Positions 1 to 13,947 of a stretch of DNA of 64,000 nucleotides are shown one piece after another (the first letter of the stretch is position 1; each line of letters starts with the position of its first letter). The stretch lies in NCBI RefSeq assembly GCF_013410355.1, contig NZ_JACCFI010000001.1, positions 3,658,001 to 3,722,000 of the forward strand. Reading direction: 5' to 3'. The position numbers and the translations under genes were made by a program. The DNA comes from Agromyces hippuratus (GTDB lineage Bacteria; Actinomycetota; Actinomycetes; Actinomycetales; Microbacteriaceae). Below the pieces are notes generated by a model that saw nothing but the letters and a program-made list of their open reading frames with translations, had not been told where the DNA came from and did not search any database.

Positions 1-28
1 TCGCCGCAAAGCAGGGAGGAGACGCTCG

Positions 29-811
29 ATGAGCGACCAGACGACGGCTGAGAAGCCGATGGTGCTCGCCGAGCACGTCTCGAAGAGCTTCGGCTCCAAC
101 GAGGTGCTGAAGGACATCTCGCTCGAGGTCAAGCGCGGCGAGGTGCTCTGCCTCGTCGGCCCGTCGGGATCGGGCAAGTCGACGTTCCTGCGCTGCATCA
201 ACCACCTCGAGCAGGTCTCGGCGGGGCGGCTCTCGGTCGACGGCTCGCTCGTCGGCTACCGCGAGGTCGGCGACAAGCTGTACGAGATGCACCCGAAGGA
301 TGCCGCGAAGCAGCGTCGCGACATCGGCATGGTGTTCCAGCGGTTCAACCTGTTCCCCCACATGACGGCCCTCGAGAACGTCATGGAGGCCCCGACCCAG
401 GTCAAGGGCGTCTCGAAGGCGCAGGCCAAGGCCCGTGCTCACGAGCTGCTCGCGCGCGTCGGCCTCGCCGAGCGCGCCGACTACTACCCGGCTCACCTCT
501 CCGGGGGGCAGCAGCAGCGGGTCGCGATCGCCCGGGCGCTCGCGATGGATCCGAAGCTCATGCTCTTCGACGAGCCGACGTCGGCGCTCGACCCCGAGCT
601 CGTCGGCGAGGTGCTCGACGTCATGAAGGAGCTCGCGAAGACCGGCATGACCATGATCGTCGTCACGCACGAGATGGGCTTCGCCCGCGAGGTGGCCGAC
701 ACGCTCGTGTTCATGGACGGCGGCGTCGTCGTCGAGACCGGCGACCCGCGCGAGGTGCTCGCGAACCCGAAGCACGCGCGCACGCAGGCGTTCCTCTCGA
801 AGGTGCTGTGA
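29..811 (+). CDS. Amino acid ABC transporter ATP-binding protein (GlnQ/HisP class)
   Basis: This is the 260-aa ATPase subunit of a polar amino acid importer, acting at the inner face of the membrane. Walker A GPSGSGKS is at residues 44-51, the signature LSGGQQQR at about 158 and Walker B LMLFDEPTS at about 179. The length and the phrase IGMVFQRFNLFPHMT are typical of the PAAT subfamily (TIGR/COG1126). A strong ribosome site (GGAGGAG, 16-22) precedes the ATG. The permease and binding-protein genes would be expected upstream, outside the window. The exact substrate cannot be read from the ATPase. It ends in a strong hairpin shared with the convergent helicase gene. Confidence 0.95.
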   Translation: MSDQTTAEKPMVLAEHVSKSFGSNEVLKDISLEVKRGEVLCLVGPSGSGKSTFLRCINHLEQVSAGRLSVDGSLVGYREVGDKLYEMHPKDAAKQRRDIGMVFQRFNLFPHMTALENVMEAPTQVKGVSKAQAKARAHELLARVGLAERADYYPAHLSGGQQQRVAIARALAMDPKLMLFDEPTSALDPELVGEVLDVMKELAKTGMTMIVVTHEMGFAREVADTLVFMDGGVVVETGDPREVLANPKHARTQAFLSKVL

Positions 812-815
812 TCCG

Positions 816-857
816 GTCGGTCGGGCAGCGAGCGAAGCGCTCCGCTGCCCGACCGGC
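816..857. terminator. Bidirectional hairpin terminator between convergent genes
   Basis: A perfect 13-bp inverted repeat (818-830 with 843-855, CGGTCGGGCAGCG and its complement) encloses a smaller AGCG/CGCT stem. It lies in the 51-bp gap between two convergent stop codons. There is no clear T-run on either strand, so termination efficiency is inferred from stem strength and position only. Confidence 0.7.
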
Positions 858-862
858 CCGGC

Positions 863-3800
863 TCAGCCCTGCAGCACCTTCGTGATGCGCTGGAGCGACA
901 CGCTCTCTGCTGCCCGCAGCTCCTGCGCGAAGAGGCTGATGCGCAGCTCCTCGATGAGCCAGCGTGCACGCACCACGTTCGCCGGGGCATCCGGTGCCAG
1001 CGGAATCGTGCCGCCCGCGTCGGCGAAGCGGGTGAGCGCCGTCTGCACCTCGTTCATCCACACCCGGTCACGGCCGGGGTTGTCGACGAGCTTGCCGACG
1101 CGCATCGTGACGCCCTCGAGGTAGCGCGGCACGTGCCGCAGGCGCTCGAGGCCGGTGCGCGAGACGAAGCCGGGGAAGACGAGACCGGCGAGCTGCTCCT
1201 TGGCGTCGCCGAGCGCGGGCAGCAGCGCCATGCTCGTCGCCGACTTCACCGCCTTCTCCGCCGTGCGGAGGGCGGTGAGCGTGCGCGCGACGAGACCGAC
1301 GGTCTCGAACATCGTGTCCATGACGACGCCCGAGACACGGTCGCGCACGGTGTCGAACTCGAGCTTCGTGAAGAGCATGCCGTCGTCCTTCACGCGGTAG
1401 AGCACGTCGTTGACGCAGGCCACGAGGCAGTCGGCGAAGAGCGCGGTGGTGCTCGGGTACGGGCTCGTCGCGAGGACGAGCTTCTCGTTGCCCGTGAGGT
1501 GCTGCTGCACGTAGTTGACGGGTGAGGGCGTCGCGAGCATGAGCAGACGACGGATGCCGCCGGGCATCGCCCGCGCCTGCTCCTCGGGAGTCGCGAGCAG
1601 CCTGATGTTCACGGCGGCGCCGTCGTCGATGAGCGCCGGGTAGGCGCGCACGCGGTTGCCGCCGACGGTGGTGTCGACGAACCGGGGCAGCTCGGCGAAG
1701 TCCCAGCTGGTGAGACCGGTGCGCTCGATGCCGGCGCCCGGCGCCTCGCCTGCTGCGGCGATCGAGCCCGGCGTGACCGGCCCGTCGACCTGGCGCGGCC
1801 CTCGAGGCGCGCGCTCGCCGCGGGCGGGCGCCGAGAAGGTGTCGGCCACGGCGTCGCGGGCCCGGTCGGCGAGCTGCACCTGGAGCGCGCGGAGGTCCTT
1901 GCCGACGGCGAGCTGCTTTCCGCGGCCGTCGACGACCCGGAACGACATCTGCAGGTGCGGCGGAATCCGGTCGATCGCGAAGTCGGCGCCGGTGACCGGG
2001 GTGTGCGTGAGGCGCTTGATCACGGCGGCGACCTCGTCGGCGAACGACATGCCCGCCGGGGCATCCGCTTCGCCGAGCTCGGCGACGATCTTCGCCGCCC
2101 AGTCGTTCGCCGGCACGACGTTGCGGCGGATCACCTTCGGCAGCGCCTTGATCATCGCGGTGACGAGTTCGGTGCGGAGGCCGGGCACCTGCCGGTCGAA
2201 CCCCTCGGGGCGCAGCCGCGCGAGCAGCACGAGCGGCACCTGCACGGTGACGCCGTCGTCGGATGCGCCGGGCTCGAAGCGATATCGCAGCGAGAGCGAC
2301 TGGTCGTCCTGCTGCCAGCTCGGCGGGAACGCGTGCTCGTCGATCGCGGGCGCGTCCTCGGGGGCGAGCGCTTCGGCCGTCATCGTCAGCAGCTCGGGCG
2401 ACTCCTGCTTCGCGGCGCGCCACCAGGTCTCGAAGAGACGGGTCGAGGTGACGTCGGTGGGGATGCGCGACTCGTAGAACTCGAAGACCGCCTCGTCGTC
2501 GAAGAGGATGTCGCGGCGACGGCTGCGCTCCTCGACGGCCTCGAGCTCGGCGCGCAGCTTGCGGTTCTTCCGGTCGAAGTCGAAGAGCCGGTCGCGGCGG
2601 ATGTCGTTCGGCCAGTCGCCCTCGACGAGCGCGTGCCTGATGAAGAGTTCGCGGGCGTACGCCTGGTCGACGCGGGAGAGCTGGATGCGCCGGCGGGCGA
2701 TGATCGGCACCCCGTAGAGCGTGACCTTCTCGTAGGCGACGGCCGAGCCCTGCCGCTTCTCCCAGTGCGGCTCGCTGTAGCTGCGCTTGAGGAGCGATCC
2801 CGCGAGCGGCTCCGCCCACGCCGGGTCGATCGCCGCGTTCATGCGTGCGAAGAGCCGGCTCGTCTCGACGAGCTCGGCGCTCATGATCGCGTCGGGCTGC
2901 TTCTTCGCGAGCGCGGAGCCCGGGAAGATCAGGAAGCGCGACTGCCGGGCGCCGAGGTACTCGCCCTTGGGCTTGCGCCCTCCGGATGCCGCGCCGCCGC
3001 GCGTGCCCGACTGGGTCGTGCTCGCGGGGGAGTCCTTCAGGCCGATGTGGCTGAGGAGGCCGGCGAGCAGCGACTTGTGGATCAGGTCGGCGTCGGGGGC
3101 TGCGCCGCCACCGGGGGTCTTGTCGTCGATCTCGAGTCCGAGTGGCCGGCTCATCTGGCGGAGCTGGCGGTAGACGTCGTTCCACTCGCGCACGCGCAGG
3201 TAGTTCAGGAACTCGTTCTTGCACATGCGCCGGAACGCGCTCGAACCGAGCTCGCGCTGCTGCGTCTCGAGGTGGTTCCAGAGGTTCAGCAGGGTGATGA
3301 AGTCGCTCGTCGGGTCGGCGAAGCGGGCGTGCTGCTCGTCGGCCTGCTGGCGCCGTTCGAGGGGGCGTTCGCGCGGGTCCTGGATCGTGAGTCCGGCGAC
3401 GATCGCGAGCACCTCGCGGCTCACGCCGTGCTGCTTCGACTCCACGACCATGCGACCGAATCGGGGCTCGATCGGCAGTTTCGCGAGGGCGCGGCCGACC
3501 TTCGTGAGGCGGTTGCCCGCCGCTGCGCCCGAAGCGGCGTCGACGGCGCCGAGTTCGCGCAACAGCTCCACACCGTCTTTGATGCCGCGTGCGTCGGGCG
3601 GGGTGAGGAACGGGAACGCCTCGATGTCGCCGAGGCCGAGTGAGATCATCTGCAGGATGACCGCCGCGAGATTCGTGCGCAGCACCTCGGGCTCGGTGAA
3701 CTCCGGACGCCGTGCGAAGTCCTCTTCGGAGTACAGGCGGATCGCGATGCCGTCGCTCGTGCGACCCGACCGGCCCGAGCGCTGGTTCGCCGAGGCCTGC

Positions 3801-4846
3801 GAGATCGCCTCGATCGGCAGCCGCTGCACCTTCGAGCGCACCGAGTAGCGGCTGATGCGCGCGGTGCCGGCGTCGATCACGTACTTGATGCCGGGCACCG
3901 TGAGGCTCGTCTCGGCGACGTTCGTCGCGAGCACGACGCGGCGGCGCACGCCGGCGACGGTCGAGGGCTGGAACACGCGGTGCTGGTCGGCCGCCGACAG
4001 GCGACCGTAGAGCGGCAGCACCTCGGTGACGGATGCCCCGCGGCTGGAGTAGTGGCCGCGCACGGCCTCCTCGGCGTCGCGGATCTCGTTCTCGCCCGAG
4101 AGGAACACCAGCACGTCGCCGCGCGATTCGCGGTCGAGTTCGTCGAGCGCCTCGATGATGCCCTGCAGGTAGTCCTTGTCGTCGGCTGGGGCTCGCCCGC
4201 CCGCCGACGGCGATTCGTCGGGGTCATCGCTCGCCGAGTCCTCCGCCACGAGCGGCCGATAGCGGATCTCGACCGGGTAGGTGCGGCCCGACACCTCGAT
4301 GATGGGCGCCGGCTCGCCGGAAGCATCCGCGAAGTGCCTGGCGAAGCTCTCGGGGTCGATCGTCGCGCTCGTGACGATGACCTTCAGGTCGGGGCGCTTC
4401 GGCAGCAACTGCTTGAGGTAGCCGAGCAGGAAGTCGATGTTGAGGCTGCGCTCGTGGGCCTCGTCGATGATGATCGTGTCGTACCGGCGCAGCATCCGGT
4501 CGTGGTGCATCTCGTTCAGCAGGATGCCGTCGGTCATCAGCTTGATGCGGGTCGAGGCGCTCGCCTTGTCGGTGAACCGCACCTGGTAGCCGACGACCCC
4601 GCCGACCTCCTCGCCGAGCTCCTCGGCGATGCGCTCGGCGATCGTACGGGCGGCGAGCCGCCTCGGCTGGGTGTGGCCGATCGACTCCCGGCCGAGTTCG
4701 AGGCAGATCTTCGGCAGCTGCGTGGTCTTGCCCGAGCCGGTCGCGCCGGCGACGATGACGACCTGGTTCTCGCGGATGGCGCGCGCGATCTCCTCACGCT
4801 GCCGGGAGACGGGCAGCTCGGCGGGGTAGGTGATCGCGGCAAGCAC
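863..4846 (-). CDS. hrpA: ATP-dependent RNA helicase HrpA
   Basis: This is a DEAH-box helicase of 1,327 aa, the usual HrpA length (about 1,300). Walker A GATGSGKT is at residues 34-41, DEAH at 128-131, the motif III SAT follows, and motif VI is QRSGRSGR. The long C-terminal half carries the OB-fold and DUF3418 regions of the family. HrpA remodels RNA; in E. coli it rescues stalled or collided ribosomes. The open frame continues about 210 codons further upstream, but that part is translated from the 78-bp tandem repeats and is not helicase. A GTG at 4846-4844 with GGAGGG just upstream, and a TACGAT hexamer beyond it, is the sensible start (VLAAITYPAELPVSRQ matches the family N-terminus). Confidence 0.93.
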   Translation of the reverse strand: MLAAITYPAELPVSRQREEIARAIRENQVVIVAGATGSGKTTQLPKICLELGRESIGHTQPRRLAARTIAERIAEELGEEVGGVVGYQVRFTDKASASTRIKLMTDGILLNEMHHDRMLRRYDTIIIDEAHERSLNIDFLLGYLKQLLPKRPDLKVIVTSATIDPESFARHFADASGEPAPIIEVSGRTYPVEIRYRPLVAEDSASDDPDESPSAGGRAPADDKDYLQGIIEALDELDRESRGDVLVFLSGENEIRDAEEAVRGHYSSRGASVTEVLPLYGRLSAADQHRVFQPSTVAGVRRRVVLATNVAETSLTVPGIKYVIDAGTARISRYSVRSKVQRLPIEAISQASANQRSGRSGRTSDGIAIRLYSEEDFARRPEFTEPEVLRTNLAAVILQMISLGLGDIEAFPFLTPPDARGIKDGVELLRELGAVDAASGAAAGNRLTKVGRALAKLPIEPRFGRMVVESKQHGVSREVLAIVAGLTIQDPRERPLERRQQADEQHARFADPTSDFITLLNLWNHLETQQRELGSSAFRRMCKNEFLNYLRVREWNDVYRQLRQMSRPLGLEIDDKTPGGGAAPDADLIHKSLLAGLLSHIGLKDSPASTTQSGTRGGAASGGRKPKGEYLGARQSRFLIFPGSALAKKQPDAIMSAELVETSRLFARMNAAIDPAWAEPLAGSLLKRSYSEPHWEKRQGSAVAYEKVTLYGVPIIARRRIQLSRVDQAYARELFIRHALVEGDWPNDIRRDRLFDFDRKNRKLRAELEAVEERSRRRDILFDDEAVFEFYESRIPTDVTSTRLFETWWRAAKQESPELLTMTAEALAPEDAPAIDEHAFPPSWQQDDQSLSLRYRFEPGASDDGVTVQVPLVLLARLRPEGFDRQVPGLRTELVTAMIKALPKVIRRNVVPANDWAAKIVAELGEADAPAGMSFADEVAAVIKRLTHTPVTGADFAIDRIPPHLQMSFRVVDGRGKQLAVGKDLRALQVQLADRARDAVADTFSAPARGERAPRGPRQVDGPVTPGSIAAAGEAPGAGIERTGLTSWDFAELPRFVDTTVGGNRVRAYPALIDDGAAVNIRLLATPEEQARAMPGGIRRLLMLATPSPVNYVQQHLTGNEKLVLATSPYPSTTALFADCLVACVNDVLYRVKDDGMLFTKLEFDTVRDRVSGVVMDTMFETVGLVARTLTALRTAEKAVKSATSMALLPALGDAKEQLAGLVFPGFVSRTGLERLRHVPRYLEGVTMRVGKLVDNPGRDRVWMNEVQTALTRFADAGGTIPLAPDAPANVVRARWLIEELRISLFAQELRAAESVSLQRITKVLQG

Positions 4847-4860
4847 AGCCCTCCATCGTA

Positions 4861-5172
4861 TGCGGCGGGAACGTGGTCGTGGGAGAACTCCCTCATGTCG
4901 ACCGAGGTCGGGCGCGTCTGAGCCCTGCCGTATCCGCATGCGGCGGGAACGTGGTCGTGGGAGAACTCCCTCATGTCGACCGAGGTCGGGCGCGTCTGAG
5001 CCCTGCCGTATCCGCATGCGGCGGGAACGGAGTCGTGGGAGAACTCCCTCATGTCGACCGAGGTCGGGCGCGTCTGAGCCCTGCCGTATCCGCATGCGGC
5101 GGGAACGGAGTCGTGGTAGAAACTCCCTCATGTCGACCGAGGTCGAGACGGCTGCGAGCCCTGCCGCGTCGC
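4861..5172. repeat. 78-bp tandem repeat array, 3 full copies plus a degenerate fourth
   Basis: Units begin at 4861, 4939, 5017 and 5095. The first three are near identical and exactly 78 bp. The fourth has a one-base insertion and runs into the coding sequence starting at 5130. Each unit contains a GGGAG-AA-CTCCC inverted repeat and an ATG followed by four codons (TCG ACC GAG GTC) that are the same as codons 1-5 of the downstream protease gene. In copies 1-3 this mini-frame stops after eight codons (4895-4921, 4973-4999, 5051-5077). A 10-bp palindrome CCGCATGCGG spans each junction between units. The array fills the divergent promoter region between hrpA and the protease gene and looks like repeated duplication of the latter's translation-initiation region. 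Confidence 0.9.
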
Positions 5173-5942
5173 GCGTTCCCAGCGTCGCGGCGCTCGTCGG
5201 ACTGCCGCTCCTGAGGGTCGCGCTCGTCGGCCTCGCGGCCGTCGCCACCTGGATCGCCGTGGCGCTGACAGCCGAGCCCGGGCCCTTCCCGCCCGGCATG
5301 CTCTTCGCCGCGGCCACGATGCTGCCGGTGAACGTGCTGTCGATCGTGCTCGTGCGCCGGGCGCTGCACCGCTCGGGGCAGCGAGCACGAGACCTCATCG
5401 ACTTCTCGTGGCGACGACTCGGCCGCGACGTGCTGTGGGGGCTGCTCTGGCTCGCGGTGCTGTGGCTGCCGTTCATCCTCGCGGTCTTCGGCGTGATGTT
5501 CGCCCTCCACGGCGGCGCCGCGCTCGAGCACTTCGAGACGGTCTTCTACGACGCGGATGCCGCTCCGCCGCTGAACCGCGCCTGGCTCACCGTGCTCGCG
5601 GCCGTGTCGGTCGTGACCTTCGCCCCGCTGAACGCGCCCGCTGAAGAACTCATCTTCCGCGGCTATTCGCAGTGGGGGCTCGAGAAGCGGTGGCCTTCGT
5701 TCTGGGCGATCGTCGTGCCATCCGCGATCTTCGCGCTGCAGCACGTCTTCTACGCGGCGACCGCCGATGCCGTGCTCGTCTACCTCGCGGCGTTCTTCGT
5801 CTGGGGACTCGGCTCGGGCATCATCGTGCACTCCCAGCGGCGGCTGATGCCGATCATCGTCGCCCATGTGCTGGTCAACCTCATGACGAGCGCGCCGGCG
5901 CTCGTGCTGCTGTTCCTGCCCGACTCGGCGCTGGCCTCCTGA
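5130..5942 (+). CDS. CPBP family intramembrane metalloprotease
   Basis: A 270-aa multi-pass membrane protein of the CPBP (Abi, type II CAAX prenyl protease-like) family. The three signature motifs are visible: EELIFRG with E172, E173 and R177, the FALQH motif with H205, and H246/N250 in IIVAHVLVN. About seven or eight hydrophobic segments can be seen. The substrate is unknown; in bacteria such proteins often act on peptides or in bacteriocin immunity. The start is the ATG inside the degenerate fourth copy of the 78-bp array; three upstream copies carry decoy ATGs that stop quickly. The usual Shine-Dalgarno is weak here, so initiation may be controlled by the hairpin just upstream. Confidence 0.88.
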   Translation: MSTEVETAASPAASRVPSVAALVGLPLLRVALVGLAAVATWIAVALTAEPGPFPPGMLFAAATMLPVNVLSIVLVRRALHRSGQRARDLIDFSWRRLGRDVLWGLLWLAVLWLPFILAVFGVMFALHGGAALEHFETVFYDADAAPPLNRAWLTVLAAVSVVTFAPLNAPAEELIFRGYSQWGLEKRWPSFWAIVVPSAIFALQHVFYAATADAVLVYLAAFFVWGLGSGIIVHSQRRLMPIIVAHVLVNLMTSAPALVLLFLPDSALAS

Positions 5943-5989
5943 GGTCGCGCGATTCGGATCCGACCCGCTCGGCCGGTTACGGTGTCCGC

Positions 5990-6772
5990 ATGGGTGAGCA
6001 CGAGTTCGAGGCGGCGTTCCGCGAGTGGCAGCAGTCGCGCTGGCAGGCGGTCTCGGCGCCCCACGGCACGGCGGCGCTGCTCCACACCCACTGGCTCACG
6101 ACCGAGCCGGGAGACTTCACCGGTGCGCCGGGCAGATGGCACGCCGAACCGGCGAGCGTCGTCGGGGCACTGCCGAGCGGCGCCGCGGTGCGGCTCGCGC
6201 CCGGCGAGGAGCTCGACCTCGACGGTGTGCGGCTGCGCGCCTTCGAGCGCGACGGCGCGCTCGCGCTGCGCGTCATCGATCCGGATGCCCCGAGCCGCAC
6301 CTCGCTCGTCGCGATCGAGGCGTACCCGCCGACGCCGGAACGCGTCGTGACCGGCACGTTCATCCCGGCAGGCGACGACGCGACCCTCGACGTCACCTCG
6401 GTCGACGGTCATGAGTCGAACGACCGCCTCGGCGGCGTGATCGAGCTCGAGCTCGACGGCGTTGCCGTCGAGCTCACCGTCACACGCGACGATCACGGAC
6501 TCTCGGCGGTGTTCGCCGATGCCACGAGCGGCGGCGAGAGCTACCGCTTCAGATTCCTCCGGGTGCCCGAGCCCGCCGCCGACGGCACGGTCGCCGTCGA
6601 CTTCAACCGCGCCTACCTGCCGCCGTGCGCGTTCTCCGACGAGTACGTCTGCCCGCTGCCGCCGCTCGGCAACCGCTGGCCGGTCGCACTTCGCGCGGGG
6701 GAGCGGCTCGCCACGCGGCATCCGAAGCCCGAAGTCGACGCGATCGTCGACGGCGAGGCCGACGCCGCCTGA
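5990..6772 (+). CDS. DUF1684 family protein
   Basis: A soluble protein of 260 aa. The C-terminal stretch with FNRAYLPPCAF, then CPLPPLGNRWPV and RAGER, is the hallmark of DUF1684 proteins; the biochemical role of the family is not established. The N-terminal part (EFEAAFREWQQSRWQAV) also fits the family. A TACGGT hexamer (5978-5983) ends six bases before the ATG and there is no Shine-Dalgarno, so the mRNA is probably leaderless. It stands alone between the protease and the aldo-keto reductase, all on the plus strand. Confidence 0.85.
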   Translation: MGEHEFEAAFREWQQSRWQAVSAPHGTAALLHTHWLTTEPGDFTGAPGRWHAEPASVVGALPSGAAVRLAPGEELDLDGVRLRAFERDGALALRVIDPDAPSRTSLVAIEAYPPTPERVVTGTFIPAGDDATLDVTSVDGHESNDRLGGVIELELDGVAVELTVTRDDHGLSAVFADATSGGESYRFRFLRVPEPAADGTVAVDFNRAYLPPCAFSDEYVCPLPPLGNRWPVALRAGERLATRHPKPEVDAIVDGEADAA

Positions 6773-6828
6773 TTCGCGGGCAGCGAACCGCACTGTCGAC
6801 GGGCGGTGCACCCGTGGTGGGATGAAGC

Positions 6829-7659
6829 ATGACTTCCGTTCCACGCATCCAGCTCAACGACGGCCACTCGATCCCGCAGCTCGGCTTCGGCGTCTTCAAG
6901 GTCGACCCCGTCGAGACGGTACGCATCGTCAGCGATGCGCTCGAGGTGGGATACCGCCACATCGACACCGCGCGCATCTACGGCAACGAGGCAGGGGTCG
7001 GCACCGCGCTCGCCGAATCGGGCATCGCGCGTGACGAGCTCTTCATCACCACGAAGCTCTGGAACACCGACCACGGCACGCAGTCGGCGTTCGACGCGTT
7101 CGACGCGAGCCTCGATCGGCTGGGCCTCGACTACGTCGACCTCTACCTGATCCACTGGCCGTCGCCGAAGGGCGGGCGGTACGTCGAGGCATGGAAGGCG
7201 CTCGAGCAGATCCGCGAGAGCGGGCGGGCGCGATCGATCGGCGTCTCGAACTTCCTCGTGCCGCACCTCGAGCGGCTGCTCGCCGAGACCGACGTGGTGC
7301 CGGCCGTCGACCAGATCGAGCTGCACCCTGCTCATCAGCAGCCGGCCACCGCTGCGTTCGCCGAGGAGCACGGCATCGCGATCGAGGCCTGGGGCCCGCT
7401 CGGCCAGGGCAAGTACCCGCTCTTCGACGTGCCCGAGATCGCGGATGCCGCCGAGGCGCATCGCAAGACCCCGGCACAGGTCGTCATCCGCTGGCACCTG
7501 CAGCGCGGCCACGTCGTCTTCCCGAAGTCGAACCGCCGCGAACGCATGGCTGAGAACTTCGACGTCTTCGACTTCGAGCTGAGCGACGCGGAGGTGGCGT
7601 CGATCACCGCGCTCGAGCGCGAGGGCCGGGTCGGTTCGCACCCCGACGACGTCGACTGA
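6829..7659 (+). CDS. Aldo/keto reductase (2,5-diketo-D-gluconate reductase-like)
   Basis: An NADPH-dependent reductase of 276 aa with the AKR5-type layout. The catalytic tetrad is intact: D46, Y51, K76 and H109. The cofactor-binding tail contains the segment VVFPKSNRRERM, the usual phosphate-binding loop of AKRs. It would reduce small aldehydes or ketones in the cytoplasm; the natural substrate cannot be told. The stop codon is followed at once by a large inverted repeat (7669-7735), the likely terminator before the rRNA region. Confidence 0.92.
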   Translation: MTSVPRIQLNDGHSIPQLGFGVFKVDPVETVRIVSDALEVGYRHIDTARIYGNEAGVGTALAESGIARDELFITTKLWNTDHGTQSAFDAFDASLDRLGLDYVDLYLIHWPSPKGGRYVEAWKALEQIRESGRARSIGVSNFLVPHLERLLAETDVVPAVDQIELHPAHQQPATAAFAEEHGIAIEAWGPLGQGKYPLFDVPEIADAAEAHRKTPAQVVIRWHLQRGHVVFPKSNRRERMAENFDVFDFELSDAEVASITALEREGRVGSHPDDVD

Positions 7660-7668
7660 CGGATGCCT

Positions 7669-7735
7669 CGGATCCCCGCACTTCAGCGCGACACGCCCGG
7701 GATGCGCCCCTGATTTGTCCGAGTGCGGGGATCCG
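7669..7735. terminator. Large inverted repeat after the aldo-keto reductase gene
   Basis: Perfect 14-bp arms CGGATCCCCGCACT (7669-7682) and their complement (7722-7735) flank a 39-base centre. It begins ten bases after the reductase stop codon, which suggests a terminator that insulates the rRNA operon. The centre contains the 19-bp word at 7686-7704 that recurs upstream of the second rRNA operon at 14158-14176. No T-run follows the right arm, so a regulatory or mobile-repeat origin is also possible. Confidence 0.55.
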
Positions 7736-7832
7736 CGTAAATTCTTACTCATCGCCACGGCGGTGCGGGAAGCGGCTGAGAGATCAGGACTTCCCGGCCG
7801 AGACGGCGAGATTCTTAGCCAAATAGCCTCGT

Positions 7833-7868
7833 AGTCGCATTGCGACTCGGTGATTTCAAGCCTAAGAT
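7833..7868 (+). promoter_or_regulatory. Promoter of the first rrn operon
   Basis: TTGCGA at 7840-7845 and TAAGAT at 7863-7868 are separated by exactly 17 bases. A perfect inverted repeat AGTCGCA-T-TGCGACT (7833-7847) covers the -35 region. Transcription would begin near 7875, about 357 bases before the 16S gene. The second operon has a comparable candidate at nearly the same distance, which supports both. No experimental support. Confidence 0.55.
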
Positions 7869-8058
7869 GAAACCCCCACTTCAGAACGAACATGATCTCC
7901 GGGTCGTGTTCTTGTTGTGTGAACAACTGCTGTTTCAGTCCGAGTGATCGTCAGATCCGAGTGGCTGAGTGACATCGAGCGATCGATTCCGGCAAATGAA
8001 GTGGTACGGTAGGTAGGTTGCCCTGAGGGCAGGTCTTGAGACTGAAACTCGGGTGCGT

Positions 8059-8082
8059 CCGTTCCTTGAGAACTCAACAGCG
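8059..8082 (+). promoter_or_regulatory. boxA-like antitermination element in the rrn1 leader
   Basis: GTTCCTTGAGAACTCAACAG resembles the mycobacterial rrn leader boxA (TTTGAGAACTCAATAG type), the NusB/S10 loading site that lets polymerase pass Rho on untranslated RNA. A related TTGAGAACTACATAG lies in the 16S-23S spacer at 10061-10075. The identity between the two operons starts ten bases upstream, at 8049. Confidence 0.6.
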
Positions 8083-8231
8083 TGCACTATGTTCAATGCC
8101 AAATTATTGAACCCCGACCTCACCGTTTGGTGGGGGGAGGATTCCTTTGGATTGATGGACAGTCAGTTTGATTGTTCTTTCAGTCAGAGATTGAAACTCT
8201 CAATGCCTCTTCGGGGGTGTTGGAACCATTT

Positions 8232-13338
<5,107 letters not shown>

Positions 13339-13557
13339 ACTACACTCACACACGTTTGAACATGTTCATGAAAAGGCCGTGTGAGTGGCCAAAGATACGC
13401 TCGCGTCCACTCTGTGGTTCCCTTCAGACGGAAACCCAACACATAATTCAACATTGTTGAACCCGCACCACCACACCCGCACGCGGGTGCAGGATGGTGC
13501 GGTCACCGAGACCACACACCCACCCCAACCCTGGTTGGCGGGCGAGGTGTGGCAAGA

Positions 13558-13677
13558 GTTTCGGCGGCCATAGCGCGAGGGAAACGCCCGGACACATTCC
13601 GAACCCGGAAGCTAAGACTCGCAGCGCCGATGGTACTGCAGGGGGGACCCTGTGGGAGAGTAGGACACCGCCGGACA
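13558..13677 (+). rRNA. rrf: 5S ribosomal RNA, copy 1
   Basis: About 120 nt with the 5S core words CATTCCGAACCCGGAAGCTAAG and GGGAGAGTAGGACACCGCC. Its ends form the expected closing stem (GGCGG with CCGCC). The 220-nt spacer from the 23S contains a processing-type hairpin, CACTCACAC (13343-13351) with GTGTGAGTG (13379-13387). Confidence 0.95.
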
Positions 13678-13687
13678 TTATTTCGAA

Positions 13688-13722
13688 GAGAGCCGCCCAA
13701 GGTTGGGCGGCTCTCTTTGGTT
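13688..13722 (+). terminator. Intrinsic terminator of rrn operon 1
   Basis: A perfect 13-bp stem GAGAGCCGCCCAA (13688-13700) with TTGGGCGGCTCTC (13703-13715), a two-base turn, then TTTGGTTT. It starts eleven bases after the 5S gene. Confidence 0.9.
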
Positions 13723-13778
13723 TAACACGCACAAGCAGCACACCCGAACTGCATCGCACGCGTGGACGAACGAACCAC

Positions 13779-13811
13779 GAAAGGCCGCCCGAACGGGCGG
13801 CCTTTCTTCGT
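13779..13811 (+). terminator. Second terminator hairpin after rrn operon 1
   Basis: A 13-bp stem GAAAGGCCGCCCG (13779-13791) with its complement (13794-13806), followed by TTCGTT. A tandem back-up terminator, also present after operon 2. Confidence 0.8.
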
Positions 13812-13947
13812 TGATGAGGCACCCGTTCACGGGTCACCGGCCACCGGTCACTGCGGCGAGCTCGAGCAGCCGGCCGGCGAACATGTCCCGCGCGGTTCCT
13901 CAACGACGCTGGTCAGGTCTCGCGTCGGAGTGCGCGGCCGGCGCGCA

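Noticed and set aside
1068..3643. Long opposite or shifted frames over hrpA (718 and 562 codons)
   Set aside because: Arg/Ala/Gly-rich shadows typical of 70 percent GC DNA; hrpA motifs occupy the true frame.
4861..5172. CRISPR array
   Set aside because: Head-to-tail tandem repeat with no unique spacers and no cas genes.
4847..5476. N-terminal 210-residue extension of the hrpA frame with 26-residue repeats
   Set aside because: It is the translated 78-bp DNA repeat read on the minus strand; the helicase begins at a GTG with GGAGGG at 4846.
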